This document shows positions 10,603-21,970 of a stretch of 28,949 nucleotides of DNA, one piece after another. Every line of letters begins with the position of its first letter. Within the stretch, counting starts at the first letter, position 1. The position numbers were made by a program, and so were the translations under genes. Under the pieces are notes generated by a model, which was not told the origin of the DNA, searched no databases, and worked only from the letters and a program-made list of their open reading frames with translations. This stretch comes from Balantidium ctenopharyngodoni (lineage: Eukaryota; Ciliophora; Litostomatea; Vestibuliferida; Balantidiidae): positions 1 to 28,949 of the forward strand of contig JAWNBB010017116.1 in NCBI GenBank assembly GCA_036325645.1, written 5' to 3'.

Positions 10603-11252
10603 TTGCGTTGTCGCGTATAAGTGCGATATTTATAAATATAATTCAACGTTGATAATACATTTGATAAGGATATTTCGATGATTACAATATATAATGAATG
10701 TAAAAGAGGAGTAAATCACTTGAATATTATTAAATTAATATTAATATTATGAATACAAATCGGTTTCGTCTCGAGCTCGTAATTTTATTTATTCCCGATA
10801 TTAAAATAAACATCTTCATGTAGTTTAATAATCAACTTAATTTCAATAAAGAATGTATAAACAATAGCAATAATGAAACAAAGTACAATTAAAAATCACC
10901 TGATTAATCATGTTGAGATTGATTCCATTTATTTAGTACCTTGCTGATTTCATCCTAAACTAAATACTAAATATAATCCATATATTTTAACGTTGTCTTA
11001 TTTCTCTATTAAAATAAACTCTTTCCATTTGATATTTCATCTTGTCTTTAATATACTAAATTCATTTATTTCCTTGGTTTCCCCTTGTTAAACACACGCA
11101 CACACACAACATATCCTTCGATATTGAAGCATGTCATAAACTATTATCAACAATAAAGTTAAAATAAAACTGGACAAATAAGCTCCATGCAGTAAATCAT
11201 TTTATTATATTCAATATGGTAGAAATTTTCAATAAATATAATAATAAAAAAC
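10603..11252. other. AT-rich intergenic region
   Basis: This separates two plus-strand genes. A short CA dinucleotide tract lies near 11096-11108. I see no coding stretch, hairpin or RNA gene that I can support. Confidence 0.5.
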
Positions 11253-12564
11253 ATGAAGTCCAATACTTTAAAAGAAGCTCACAACAACTCTTTAAAGCAT
11301 CCACGAAGTAAAATTAAAGAACAATTTCTAGAAAGAGTTTACACTGATAATAGCGACGAAGAAACCAAACCGGCGACGTCAATACCAACGGCAACACCTG
11401 GTACACAATCAAATAATCAATTGAACAAAAAAACAAATAATCCTAACGATAGCATTTCTCAGCAAAGATACGGACAGTGAAATAACGATAACGATATTAC
11501 TAAGGTGAGTTACTTGCAAAATCAAATAAATTACCTTGAGAATAAAGCACGTGAACTAGAAGTGCTAAACAATGCCTATTGTCATTGAATTCAAAACACT
11601 AATAATTCTAATAATATTCATTCATCTTTGGGAAGTACACCTTGAGATAGTCTCCCATTTCTCTCCGTTTACCCTCAAGCACCGAATCTTTCTCCGGACT
11701 TAGAAAAAATATGACCTTACTTTAGAGATAACCCGACATCTTTGTTTAATTCCATCCAAAAACAAACCAATCCAGGTTTCATACCATATCATTTAAATAA
11801 GGAACGGAGTAAAAACGTCTATGGCGTTGCGAACTCACTACAGGCATTCGATTGCGAGTTAAATAATTACTATTGTAAGCATATTAAAACCTTACTAAAC
11901 AAATAATATTTATCTAGTTCAAAATATGTACGATAAGCGACACGACATTAACTTTTGAAACTGCGAATGAAATCAAATGAAAGAAGAGCTATCATCAAAA
12001 TTGGAAAACATGGAAAACAAAGTAAACTCGAACATGAAAAGTTTAGCTTATATCGCTAGATATCGTGGATACGACGACATTCCATCAATTAAATACACAT
12101 CTTTTCGCAATCGGGATGGTCATAAAAGAAGCGCGAATCGATCAAAGAACGTATTACCGTCTTTATTAAACCCTCATGAGTCGTTTACACAACGACATAA
12201 TAAGATGAGCTTTGACGAGAACACCCCGTGACGTATCCACGTTGACGGTAATGAAAGAATAATGGATCAAATGCAAAAAGGATGAAATAAAAGAATATTA
12301 GCAAAGAAGTTCACTAATAAAGAAAGTCTGAGATTATGAAATCTAGAAAATATCAACAATGGAAATAAAAGTGAATGTAGATATTCTGATTATGTTAATA
12401 ATGTTAATCAACGTAACATCATGCCCTATAACGAAAGGAATAGGAAAGATAGGAAATTATATTGACACAGAAGCAATGATCAAAGGGATAACAGGATTAG
12501 TTTTTTGAAAAATAGTAAATCAACTGTAAATTGAGTACAAGGAAGTAGAGCAAAGATAAATTAA
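11253..12564 (+). CDS. Coiled-coil, low-complexity protein with one 43-nt intron
   Basis: The spliced protein is 422 aa. The intron is 11875-11917 (GTAAGC...ATCTAG, with TTACTAAAC branch-like sequence); without it the frame stops at TAA, with it the frame runs to TAA at 12564. Eleven TGAs are in frame. A short coiled coil follows residue 85 (YLQNQINYLENKARELEVL), then a Pro-rich middle, then a second helical region (MKEELSSKLENMENK) and a basic tail. No family recognised. The combination of TGA read-through and an exact frame-restoring intron makes it a good gene call. Confidence 0.75.
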
Positions 12565-12819
12565 TTTGTTTTGTATATTTTTTATATATTATTTAGAAAA
12601 GAATAGCATGATGGTATAATAATTATTGAATTATATAGATATTTATATTATAATATCAGTTAAAAATAATGTAAGAGATTAAATAGAGATCATTATTGTT
12701 ATAATACAGGACAGTGGATATTATCAATGTAGATACAAGAGATATGTAACACGAATTGGAGTGGAGACATAAGCAAAGTTTTTAGGGAGATAAAGGAGAG
12801 GTATTGGAGGATACAAGGA

Positions 12820-13050
12820 ATGAAGACAGGGAATATGCGGAAATATTTTAATGAAAGGGATTTTATCAAATCCTTTGGTGAAGAATTGTTATACTTCAGG
12901 AATGTAGAACTAGGAGAAGATATCAGAACAAGAGCACATGAGCATTACCTAACAACAAAGAATGTTTTCAACCAAGAAATACTTTTCTTTGAGCATCATA
13001 TGTCATTGAATCAGTTTATTCCCATATTGTTTAAGTATCCGCATTTATAA
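12820..13050 (+). CDS. Small hypothetical protein, possibly the last exon of a longer gene
   Basis: An open frame of 76 aa begins with ATG at 12820 and ends TAA at 13050. The same frame is open upstream to 12733, right after a TAG that could be a splice acceptor, and that extension (NTNWSGDISKVFREIKERYW) looks coding. It is a helical, charged protein without a motif I know. There is no TGA in it. The 5' part, within 12565-12732, was not resolved. Confidence 0.45.
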   Translation: MKTGNMRKYFNERDFIKSFGEELLYFRNVELGEDIRTRAHEHYLTTKNVFNQEILFFEHHMSLNQFIPILFKYPHL

Positions 13051-13398
13051 CACTTCCTATTTAAATATTTTCTCCCCATTGATATTAATCACAAGAAATT
13101 AATTTTCATTTAAATATCAATTCCCACTATAATACATCCTCCACAATAACAAATAAATACTTAAATTGATTCAATTATATGGCTTACGAATTATTAATTA
13201 TTGAATAGATTAATAATTCAGAATAAATACCAAAAACTATCATAATAATAGCTTATTGATTTATATAGTTATATGCGGACACCACCTAATACTTTAAGAA
13301 TTTCCTTCCCCTTCAGGCGATTGTCTCAAAGCTTAATCACAACTCACTCAGATATATTTATATACATAATTATTTCCATTTTGGGAAATTCTATCACT
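13051..13398. other. Convergent 3'-3' spacer
   Basis: An AT-rich spacer lies between the small plus-strand ORF and the zinc-finger gene, which end facing each other. I see no further gene or structured element. Confidence 0.5.
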
Positions 13399-14052
13399 TT
13401 AAATCACCACCACTTCGAAAGATATCGAATTCACTGATATTCAGCAATAATCACCTTTATATCAGCCTAGTCCAATGTCACATCCAATATTTCCACTATC
13501 ATTTGTTCTCGAATCAGTCTCTGCTCAGTTATTCGAGTTGTCCTTGGTCGTACTTTTCATCTCGATTATCGATTGATAATCGCCTAAATTGGAGTTGATG
13601 TAGTGTCATTTCACATGGTATAAGTAATCACTTTTAAAATTAAAGCGTTGTGCACATATTTTACATTTATAAAAATTGAATTTGAAATGCTTCATTTTGT
13701 AATGCTCTCTTAAGTGCGATTCGTTCCTGTATCCAATATGGCATATTTCGCATTCAAAATCACAGACACTCGAATGCGATTTACTATGCACCTTAAGCGT
13801 TCCCTTTTCCGCGAATGATTTATTACACACATCACATGTAAACGGCTTTTTTCCTTCATGTGCTCATTTATGGACATATAGTCTATAGCTGGTTCTGAAC
13901 TTACGTTCGCAGTTTTTGTATTCACATTGAAACAGTTTAATATTCTTATGAATGGCGTTAATGTGTTTACGCAAGACGGAGTTGTTTACAAAATATTTAT
14001 TGCATTCACCGCATTTCACCCTTTGAAAGGAGAGAGGTAGTATCGATTCCAT
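13399..14052 (-). CDS. C2H2 zinc-finger protein with five fingers (TFIIIA-like spacing)
   Basis: The protein is 217 aa, start at 14052, TAA at 13399. Five tandem C2H2 fingers fill residues 14-150: C-x2-C in KCGECNKYF, C-x4-C in QCEYKNCERKF, then TCDVCNKSF, ECEICHIGY and KCKICAQRF, each with H-x3-4-H. The linker after finger 2 reads HEGKKPF, like the classical TGEKPF linker. Such arrays bind DNA or RNA; C-x4-C fingers and close packing recall TFIIIA, but TFIIIA has nine fingers and this has five, so I do not assign it. Five TGAs are in frame, two inside H-x3-H spacers. The C-terminal 65 residues are disordered. Confidence 0.88.
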
Positions 14053-14827
14053 TGTTTAATGTTATTATTTTTTTCAGATTTTTCTTTTAAATAGTAATTT
14101 TATTGTGAGATAATTATTTCTGAAATAGAAATTCTATTTGTTCCTGAAGGAGGGAAGTTAGGGAGATGTACATTGCTTGATTTGTGACAAAGAGAGATTT
14201 GGTTTGGTATTGTAAGGTTATGGTATTTGATATTGAATGTGTTTCTATTGTTGAGAATGGGATTAATAAGCAGTACAACTATCTTTTATAAAATATTACA
14301 TTTTTCAATGGAATTAATGTATAAGTATAAAAGAATTATTTTTTATATGTATTCTATATAATCATAAAAAAATAAAATATTAGTCTGAAGATTATAATCG
14401 TTGGTATAATGAAATAAAAATAAAGGCTCAAGGAAGTGAAAAATATAAATTATGATTTTGATATGTTATGGTGCACAAGATGTGTATGAAGTAAGGATTA
14501 AAAAAACGTGTCGGGTTATTGGTATTATATGCGCTATTAATTATTGTCTCATTTGGAAAATAATATTGAAAGGGAGGAAATTCAAGGAACACTGTTATAT
14601 AAAGTCATTTAGTGTTATCCTCGTAATCTTTGTAGTTGATTGTGTTATTATTGAGATTTGTAATGCGGAGCAAAAAGATTTTGTTATTTTGTTTGGTAAG
14701 GTTAGATGATGTTTCAAAGGTGTTTATATATAATAGTGAAAGATAACAATAATAACAATAATAATATTCATCATCATATGCTCTGCTTTCATGCATTAGT
14801 CCTATATATAAAATGAAATAAGTTCAA
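14053..14827. other. Intergenic region with one weak ORF
   Basis: The region lies between the zinc-finger gene (minus) and a spliced gene (plus). A plus-strand frame at 14452-14733 (93 aa, one TGA) is hydrophobic with two possible membrane segments, but has no motif and a composition close to background, so I do not call it a gene. The AT-rich remainder shows nothing else. Confidence 0.35.
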
Positions 14828-15384
14828 ATGAAAGGGAAAAACAAAATTGTGGAAAGTGATGCGTTGGGTGTCTTTAAGATGGAGGGGAGGATCTTACGTG
14901 GAAAAGGATCAACGAATCAAGGTGACATCGCTTGAGTCTACGCGAATAAAAGTAAACTCAAAGAATCGAAGTTTTATGACAATGGATTGTAGAGAGGAAA
15001 TTAAACTTTGATCATTACAAGATTATCATGAAGAAACAAGAAGGAAAGGAAGCGAGAACAAAAACAATTCCCATAAATAAAGAAACAAAAAACCGTGATC
15101 ATTTAAAGATACATTGCCATAAAATTAAGTTCTTCCAGTGTGCAAAACAGGGAAATGTCAAACGGATCTGAATCAACACACGGTAAAATATCACACGAAA
15201 CAAATGAAACTTAAATAAAAGAAACACAATGAAAGAGTACTCAAAAAGAATTCTCATTATTACGTCTTCGACGATGATTAATAAAATGAAAACAGAAACG
15301 CAATATTGTAATACAATCATTTCACGGGGTTGATTAACTCGCGATTGAAATCTTTATTCAAAAAACAAAATTGTTAATTGATAA
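14828..15384 (+). CDS. Spliced gene of unknown function, two small introns
   Basis: Exon 1 begins with ATG at 14828 and has strong coding character (DALGVFKMEGRILRGKGS). A 41-nt intron at 14952-14992 (GTAAAC...TTGTAG) and a 39-nt intron at 15183-15221 (GTAAAA...AAAAG) each remove stops and keep frame, giving 158 aa ending TAA at 15384. If the second intron is not used, the protein ends at TAA 15184-15186. The middle is very basic (NKKRKLNFDHYK, KKQEGKEARTK), with a Cys/His cluster IHCHKIKFFQC. Four TGAs are in frame. No family recognised; a nucleic-acid-binding protein is possible. Exon 3 is the least certain part. Confidence 0.5.
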
Positions 15385-15443
15385 ATCAAAATAAAATACC
15401 TTTATAACAACTATTTTAATATATATATATATACTCATCCTCC

Positions 15444-16865
15444 TTAATCTTTAAAGACCAACGCCACTTTTTCATATATCGTCGAACTAAATTTATCCCG
15501 AAAACTATTCGATTTATTCTTCAAAACTATTTGCAAATAGCAAACTATTTCTTTCACACATTTGGTTAAATCCTTTTCACAATATCCACTACTTCATTGT
15601 AAATTAAAACTCCACCATCCTTTATACATATTACCATCCTCATTAATTTTCATTAATTTTCTCGCCATATACAGTGCAGACGCCGCTCTGAGACTCGGTT
15701 TGTATTTCATGACATTAATATCCATTGTGCAAAGCTCGACAATATACTGAGCTCAATAAAACGCCTTTTTGTTCTCTTTGCAATTAATACAATAGTAATA
15801 TTGTAAGAATCGAAATGAACTAACCGTATTAAAATCATATTGCATTGCCTTGAGTATCTTCTCTTCCATTGCTCAAAATTCTTTACGTAAGAACACATTT
15901 TTCGCAGCGTATCAAAAGTCGATTATCTCCGGAGGATAAATCTCCTCATATTTAGATGCTATGAATAAGGAGACAATCCCGATGAGTTGGTATTTATGTA
16001 AATCAATATCATATCATGAGGTGTATCTGTCGATAATATTAATAGTTAAATGAAATGTCTCAGGTAATAAATGGAATTTTAAATGGATGTGCGATAACCA
16101 ATTGATGAGTATCGCGCGCTTTATTCCGGTGATTTGTGTGCTTGTTTCAAATCATGTTTTGTAATCTGGAATATTGTTCTGTTCATTTTGTTTGAAATCA
16201 TATCATATTTCGCTTTGATATTCAGACACGAATTGAACTGAATCTTGATTTGTTTGATATTTATCATGGTTTAACGATGCGTTTAAAGTTGAGTTATTTT
16301 GTTTTTGTAAGAGGTGATCATCCCAAATCAAAGTGGGAAGTGATACGTGTTTTTGATTATTATTTAATATGCTCAAGTCTTGGGGGTTGTTCGGGTGATT
16401 TCAAATGTTAACTGAAGATTGCATTGTTTGCTGGGAATTATTTGAGACTGATTCAGAGCACGTTTCTTGGATTACGGAAAGAGGAGATTTATTGCGAATT
16501 TTAATGCCGTGGTTTAAGTTGCGGTGCGGAATTGCATGTTTACATTTATCTTTATGTAATTGATTATTTGGATTGATTAAGGTTTTATGAAGGTTTGACT
16601 GAGAAGATCCGATATTTGAGGTAATTCAATTTTGTATGTCGCTACCGAATGTACGAGAAGAATGAGAGTTTTTAAGTTGCTTATTTATTTTCGGATTTTT
16701 ATTTTGCTGCTTTAGAAGATTAATTTGACATTTGTTCTTGTAACTTTGGCTGTTCAAGGAGATGTTCATCGGCTTTGCGTCTTTATTATAAGCAAATAAA
16801 AAAAATTCGTATATATAGTAATTATTTAAATTCATATACTGATAATAATTAATTGTGTATATCAT
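15444..16865 (-). CDS. Cyclin (B-type-like), cell-cycle kinase regulator
   Basis: The protein is 473 aa, start at 16865, TAA at 15444. The first ~215 residues are Asn/Gln-rich and disordered. The cyclin N-box follows: [10 protein letters not shown] (Trp as TGG), [15 protein letters not shown], then the signature [15 protein letters not shown]-x-YAAKNVF, and EF[15 protein letters not shown]. The C-box is also present: [37 protein letters not shown]. It should bind and activate a cyclin-dependent kinase. The TGA at 15875-15873 falls on the conserved Leu before xME; others sit at variable hydrophobic sites. Nine TGAs in frame. I see no clear destruction box in the N-terminus. Box sequences look closest to A/B cyclins, but subtype is not firm. 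Confidence 0.92.
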
Positions 16866-17831
16866 TGCATTTTCTTACTTGGAATGAATAAGGAGTTGTC
16901 AAATGATAATCATAGTTAAATCAATAATGTAGTTGTGTATAATCGAAGTGAAATGGAACCCGTATTGGTTACTGATGTAAGTTAAGGAGTTGACAATTAG
17001 ATGATGATTAGTTTCATTTGGTTGAATTCATTGGAATCGAATGCGGGAATGCAGATGAGTTTTAAATAAGGTTTAAAAGTTAAATTATAATTATGATTAT
17101 GATTTAAATACCAAGGAAATAAATGTTTTTTCTTGAAAGGAATTAAATGAATGTTATTAAAGTTATTTTGTTGTTTGGTTCTTTTTTGTTTATTGAGTTA
17201 ACACCTTTTGAAAACAAATTGTCATCGACCGAAACCATCGGGTTACCTCTTCTCAAGTACTTTTTGATAGTTGTATTAGATTTAGTTTTCGATTTGATTT
17301 TAAAGGAAGAAATAAGTTAATATTTTGTTGGATTACTTTTGATTAGTATGGTTATTCTGTGTTGTTGTTCTGAGATTTAATAATAAAAGATGATTGTTAG
17401 ATATTGAATAATTTAAGTATTTATATAGTTAATGTGAGTTATGAAACGATATACAATATATCCAGAAGTATCAATAACAAGGTCAGAAGAAAAGGGTTGC
17501 AATATGAATGTCATCAAAAATTGACACCGATAATTACAAAAATCAGGAAGATCAAGAAGGAAGGCATATTAAAATAAAAATAAAAAATCGAAATAATGGA
17601 AACACACTTTTAAATAATACCTGAAGAAGTTGTTATTGCAGATATATATTATCATCGGAATGAATCATCATAGTCAGGTCGAACCAAGGTAGCAAATGTT
17701 GATCGTATAAAACCAAACCCCTTAGATCAAGAACAATTCAACCTGTCAATCATATCTCACAATAGCCAAGTAATGATTAAAATGCAAATTACCAATCTAA
17801 TTACAAATAAATAACTTCCAAAATAGTTCTT
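16866..17831. other. Cyclin upstream region and unresolved plus-strand exons
   Basis: 16866-17430 is AT-rich 5' flank of the cyclin gene with nothing I can name. From about 17640 on, short plus-strand open stretches (for example KPNPLDQEQFNLSIISHN, ~17713-17770) look coding but lie in frames that need introns I could not place. They probably belong to the gene ending at 18007. Confidence 0.3.
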
Positions 17832-18007
17832 AAAAAGTAGCAAGTATATCAAAATCTTGATATGAAGTAATTAACAATAAACAGAACTGAAGCCTCATAG
17901 ACCCAAAGTTCAAAGTAAAGCATCTTGACAAAGAAGCAATACCAGACGTCTTTAATTTTACGAGGACAATAAATAAAACATGGAGAATATACATGTTTTT
18001 CCTGTAA
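17832..18007 (+). CDS. Last exon of an unresolved spliced gene
   Basis: A plus-strand stretch of about 57 codons ends TAA at 18007. It has two TGAs and motifs such as LIDPKFKVKHLDKEAIPDVFNF, clearly coding in character. The frame is closed upstream by TAA at 17831, and a TAG acceptor at 17838-17840 could open it. The upstream exons were not solved. Hydrophobic minus-strand frames over 17830-18043 are its shadows. No family recognised. Confidence 0.35.
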
Positions 18008-18245
18008 ATCATAAAAGAAAAACAAATAGAACTCTCCAGACATTCAAATAGGATATACTATGAGAAGAACCATTCATCAAAATAAACAACCTCAAAAACA
18101 AAAAGAAAGAACGAGATGCATTCTTTTAATAATTTTACATATCAAATAGGTGCTATTTTTAATCTTTTATTGATCATTTCACTCGTTTAAAGTTATGTTT
18201 TTTGACATTGTTAAATGGGTTTTTCGCTAACGTTTACCGATTTAT

Positions 18246-18394
18246 TTATTTTATGATATTTGTTTCATTCATCATTTCTTCTTCCTGTTTACCTTCCTCT
18301 TCTGATATATCAGTGTATCTTATTAAATTTTGGTGTGATTTGACCCTAATCCAGTTTAGTTACTTATTTCGTATTATCTTAACAATGCCAACAT
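18246..18394 (-). CDS. Possible small spliced protein
   Basis: ATG at 18394, an 11-nt first exon, a 38-nt GT-AG intron (18383-18346) and a second exon to TAA at 18246 give a 36-aa protein with NLIRYTDISEEEGKQEEE. The frame fits exactly but the first exon is very short, so chance is possible. More exons may follow toward 18130, where a further frame is open. Confidence 0.22.
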
Positions 18395-18489
18395 AAATAT
18401 AATTAATAAATGAAACCACATTTCCAACTAATAAAATAAACATAAAACCCAAAAGATATTATTCACATTTCGTATATTTATTTTTATTT

Positions 18490-18895
18490 TTATTTTATTG
18501 AATGGTGATTCAAATACAACCTTCTTTCGTTGTTTGTTAATAATTTTGAGAAAGACTCATTAGCATTCTTCCCCATCTCAACGATTCAGAATTTTCTCCC
18601 AAAGTTATTAATTATACAAACTGAATAATATATCGAATTATTATTATTGTTATTTCGGGATATCTGGAAGCTTTCTTGTGTATTCCGTTTTTTGTAATTA
18701 CTTACTTATTTCAATCTACGTTGCTACTTTCAATAAAATATTAATATCTTTCTCTTCCTCATTGAAGCTGTTCTTCTCATTATCTCAGTAATTATCAATT
18801 CAGATCCCCATGAAACTTATCCTTAAAATCTTCGGACATTCACGTGCAAATTCCTTAAATTTACACTTAATTCATAATTATAAACAACTAAAGAT
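18490..18895 (-). CDS. Unresolved spliced gene, two coding exons visible
   Basis: Two minus-strand stretches are clearly protein-like. The upstream one (~18880-18716) reads KEFARECPKILRISFMGI then an acidic segment NEEEKDINILLKVAT to TAG. The downstream one (~18700-18490) reads SIYYSVCIINNFGRKF-x-IVEMGKNANESF and ends TAA at 18490. Both contain in-frame TGA. An intron of about 25-40 nt probably joins them, but competing donors prevent a firm model. No family recognised. Without the TGA reading these stretches would look non-coding. Confidence 0.42.
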
Positions 18896-18960
18896 TAAGA
18901 ACATTATAAAATATATTTTTTATTTATTTCTTTGAATAATCGAGGCATAATAAATAATAA

Positions 18961-19950
18961 ATGCAAATGCCACTAATTAACCAAAGAGGAAACCGGGTCC
19001 AAGTATGGTTATTTTTATAATAATATAAACCTGTGATAATATTACTATAGTTAACCGATGAAGAGAATCAAACGATAAAAGCAAGAAACGATGTTGTTGA
19101 GGAGTATATCAATAGTTGAGATAATAACCATTTAAATAATAATCCCTCAAAAAATAAAAGCAATGCCCAAGAAGATGAAGACGATGTCTTTTCCTTAGCC
19201 TGAACCACCTGAGCAAAGCAGAAAAAAGTTTCTAAAACATTGGCACTGAATAACACTATTGACCCCGAGGTCAAAGGCACTAAACACATTAAAAATATTT
19301 TACGATCCAATAACATTAACACAAACACAAATACAAACGAGTTAAATAGTAAATGGAGCAATAGTTCAATATACAACATCAACAGGCAGAGAGTTAACAG
19401 CAAATGTAAATCAAACAGCAGCAGACGTGCTTCAACAAACGAAATGAAAATAAAGAAACGGAACAACACCGCAAGAAATACAACAGTGAAACTAAATTGA
19501 CACATGAATAATACCAATATCAACAATAATATCAAACTGAATAATCAAGAATCTAAATATAACACCAGTTCGAAGTTGAAAGAAAAGCATAATTTGTATT
19601 CAAATATTATGAATGACCCTTCCAATCCTTACTCCACGAACTGGGCGAATAAACTATTGGATAAGCAGTATAACATGAAACTAGGGATTAACGGATTTTT
19701 AAATGGAGTACCAATCATTTCAGTTGGGAAGAAGAATAAATTGCCCGTGATTACCAAGAAGGAAATAAAAGAAAAATTAAATCGAATTCAGAATAAAGAG
19801 GATATCCCGAATGATATTTTGAAAGAGTTCAGCACTAATAGGAAAAACTTTTTCCAGGTTAGAAAGGATATCATTGAAGACCCGTACGAAAACGATCTAA
19901 ATGATAGCGATGACAATAAAGAGAAGATAGAATTACCGAAATTATTTTAA
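18961..19950 (+). CDS. Conserved-looking protein of unknown function, one intron
   Basis: Exon 1 is 18961-19002 (14 codons), the intron is 19003-19050 (GTATGG...CTATAG, 48 nt), and exon 2 runs to TAA at 19950; 313 aa in all. The intron is phase 0 and removes the only blocking stop, which also supplies a proper ATG. Four TGAs are in frame. The N-terminal half is Asn/Ser-rich and basic. The C-terminal 130 residues look structured and conserved: NPYSTNWANKLLDKQYNMK, LGINGFLNGVPIISVGKK, then charged helices and an acidic end. I do not know the family; the block resembles ciliary/axonemal protein repeats only in flavour. Confidence 0.7.
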
Positions 19951-20299
19951 CTTTCATTAAGACGTAATAGTTATTAAACTTAATATTGCTATTAATCAAA
20001 GCTTTTATATATACGTAACATTATATTTGAATATAAACATTTGATTTCATTATCTCTTGGCGACCAAGCAATATCTCCTTCCTCATAGGGTAAAATAAAA
20101 GATTTATGTCATCCTGTTATCAACAAACAAACGAACAAAAAAACAAAAAAACAAATCAAAATCAGTTAGAATTACTATTGTTGAACTAAAAATATTTTTA
20201 CAATATATTAATAGGCTTTCCAATGGTATTAACATCATTTTATAACTATATGCAAAACAATAAGGATCAATCTTTTTATTATCAAAGATTTCAAAGAAA
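19951..20299. other. Convergent spacer with A-rich tract
   Basis: This spacer lies between two convergent genes. It holds an A-rich tract at 20123-20158 (AAACGAAC then AAAAAAAC repeats), the inverse of the T-rich repeat at 8906-8940. I see no gene. Confidence 0.5.
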
Positions 20300-20596
20300 T
20301 TAAACTAGAATACATTTATGATGCGATGAGTAAGCCATTGCGTCCTTATCCAAGTCTTCAATTTGGGAGTCGTCGTCTTCCTCGTTTCCACTCCTCATTA
20401 TAATTTTGTTAAATTCCTTAAAACTTTCAACTTGAATAACATCAAGGAACAACTTTCTTTTTTCGAATAAATCTCCCGCAAATGATACTTTGTATTTTTT
20501 AATATTATCGTGTTTTATTTCGTTCCCATACACATCCTTTCTCAACATGTAGTTGCTATTATTCATCATGTTGTCTTCGATATTCACATTCATCAT
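20300..20596 (-). CDS. Small protein with PP1-docking-like motif and CaaX-like C-terminus
   Basis: The protein is 98 aa, start at 20596, TAA at 20300, no TGA. Residues 33-39 read KKYKVSF, which fits the RVxF-type docking motif for protein phosphatase 1. The following FAGDLFEKRKLFLDVIQVESFKEFNK looks like a compact conserved block I associate with small alveolate PP1-binding-type proteins, though I cannot name one. The C-terminus is CILV (95-98), a possible CaaX prenylation signal, preceded by HHK. An acidic stretch EEDDDSQIEDLDKD lies between. I infer a membrane-tethered phosphatase regulator; both motifs are short and could be coincidental. Confidence 0.6.
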   Translation of the reverse strand: MMNVNIEDNMMNNSNYMLRKDVYGNEIKHDNIKKYKVSFAGDLFEKRKLFLDVIQVESFKEFNKIIMRSGNEEDDDSQIEDLDKDAMAYSSHHKCILV

Positions 20597-21170
20597 ATTC
20601 TTTTTTATTATTTAATTAAATAATTGTTATTATTATTATTATTATTATGGTTAGATAATAGTAGCAGCAAAAGTATTTATCTTTTCTTTATTTCTAACAT
20701 AAACTCATGCTAAGTAAATTGTATAGTCTTTTACATCAAGATATTAATACACAGTTCGTGGACTCCTTTTATCCGATAAAGGTGTTTCATTTGGTTAATG
20801 TTCAGTTATTGATACCTTCTCATTGTCTGAGGTTAATAAAATAAAATGAATGCTAGTGTAACTATTATTTTAAAACAAGTCAACATCATCTTTTGTTCCC
20901 TTTGGGAATGAATGAGGAATTCAAAGAATCTTTACCCGCAAATCATTCCACTAATAAAGAGGATTTGAGTTAATGATTGTGTCAATTTGGATAAAATCTG
21001 ATGTCATATCGCGATTATCCTTAAACACGTCCACATTGTTAACATAACTGCAAAAATAGGGAGGAGATGATAATCATATTCTGGAACAATATTTTTAATC
21101 TCGACTTCTGAAGCCTGATGGTACCTATTATTAAAACAGTTCTTTTAATAACTTATGATCATGTATTCTC
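20597..21170. other. AT-rich intergenic region
   Basis: A TTA/TAA microsatellite at 20626-20647 lies just upstream of the small PP1-motif gene. The remainder has no coding stretch that I can support. Confidence 0.45.
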
Positions 21171-21691
21171 CTTGATATACATTCCAAAGATATAAACATT
21201 ATTAATTAAGGTTTTGAAATGAGAAGTTATTTTTTTCGTTTTTGCACATTTCTCTTTTTGACTTTCCTTCTTCTTGACTTCCTTTGGTCTGAGTTATTCT
21301 CCAAGATTTTGATTATTTGTATCAAGAACTTTGATTACATCTTATTTATAATTTCGCCTTCCATATCCTTGCTTTCCGGAATGATACCAAATAAAATAAT
21401 TTAAAATTACCTGTATTTAGCATCATATTGTTTCTTATATTGAAGTTTATTACTTTTATGATTTGCTTTGCTTCTTTTAGTCCTTACTTACCAAAAGAAT
21501 CTTTTTTCTCCTTGGAGTTTCTTTTGTGACTGTGTTTCCTCCAGTGAGTCGTAATCATTAATTCTAACTCTTTTCTTCTGCAAAACCTGATACTTCCAAT
21601 ACAATATTGTAGTTGTGGTTATATAATCCCATTTTTACTCTTGGAATTGTGCTACTTCTTCTGTTGTAATATTTCCTTTATTTGATGACAT
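21171..21691 (-). CDS. Unresolved multi-exon gene
   Basis: Several minus-strand stretches look coding but lie in different frames. ATG at 21691 starts MSSNKGNITTEE; next VRINDYDSLEETQSQKK to a perfect GTAAGT donor near 21490; then HKSNKLQYKKQYDAKYR; then, after a likely 50-nt intron (GTAATC...CTCAG), KEVKKKESQKEKCAKTKK and on to TAA near 21171. Introns of 18-78 nt would join them, with competing choices. The protein is basic and helical with no known motif. The hydrophobic plus-strand frame at 21219-21404 is its shadow. Confidence 0.38.
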
Positions 21692-21970
21692 TTGTAACAA
21701 GTTAACGTTTTACAATAACCACTTTCAATTTCTTATCGTACTTTCTATCTACGCTGTTTCAGCATCTGAACACTTTCTTATGCTATTACAATTTATTTGA
21801 TCAACACTAATAAAATATACGATGAAAGGGTTAAATAAATACATACACATGAACTACAACATAGAGTCTCAATTGATCAAAATGTGATTGGACAGTCATC
21901 TAAAACTGAAAAACAAATGATCAATAATAATTCATAATTCTATTTAAGAGGAGTAAAAAGTGCAAGAATA

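Noticed and set aside
17670-17690. GGTTCGACC B-box-like sequence on the minus strand as a tRNA gene
   Set aside because: The flanking bases do not form a T-stem or acceptor stem. No tRNA, including a Leu(UCA) or Sec tRNA, could be supported anywhere in the window.
19068-19535. 155-codon minus-strand hydrophobic ORF
   Set aside because: It is antisense to the Asn-rich plus-strand gene, which has an intron-supported start, TGA read-through and a structured C-terminus.
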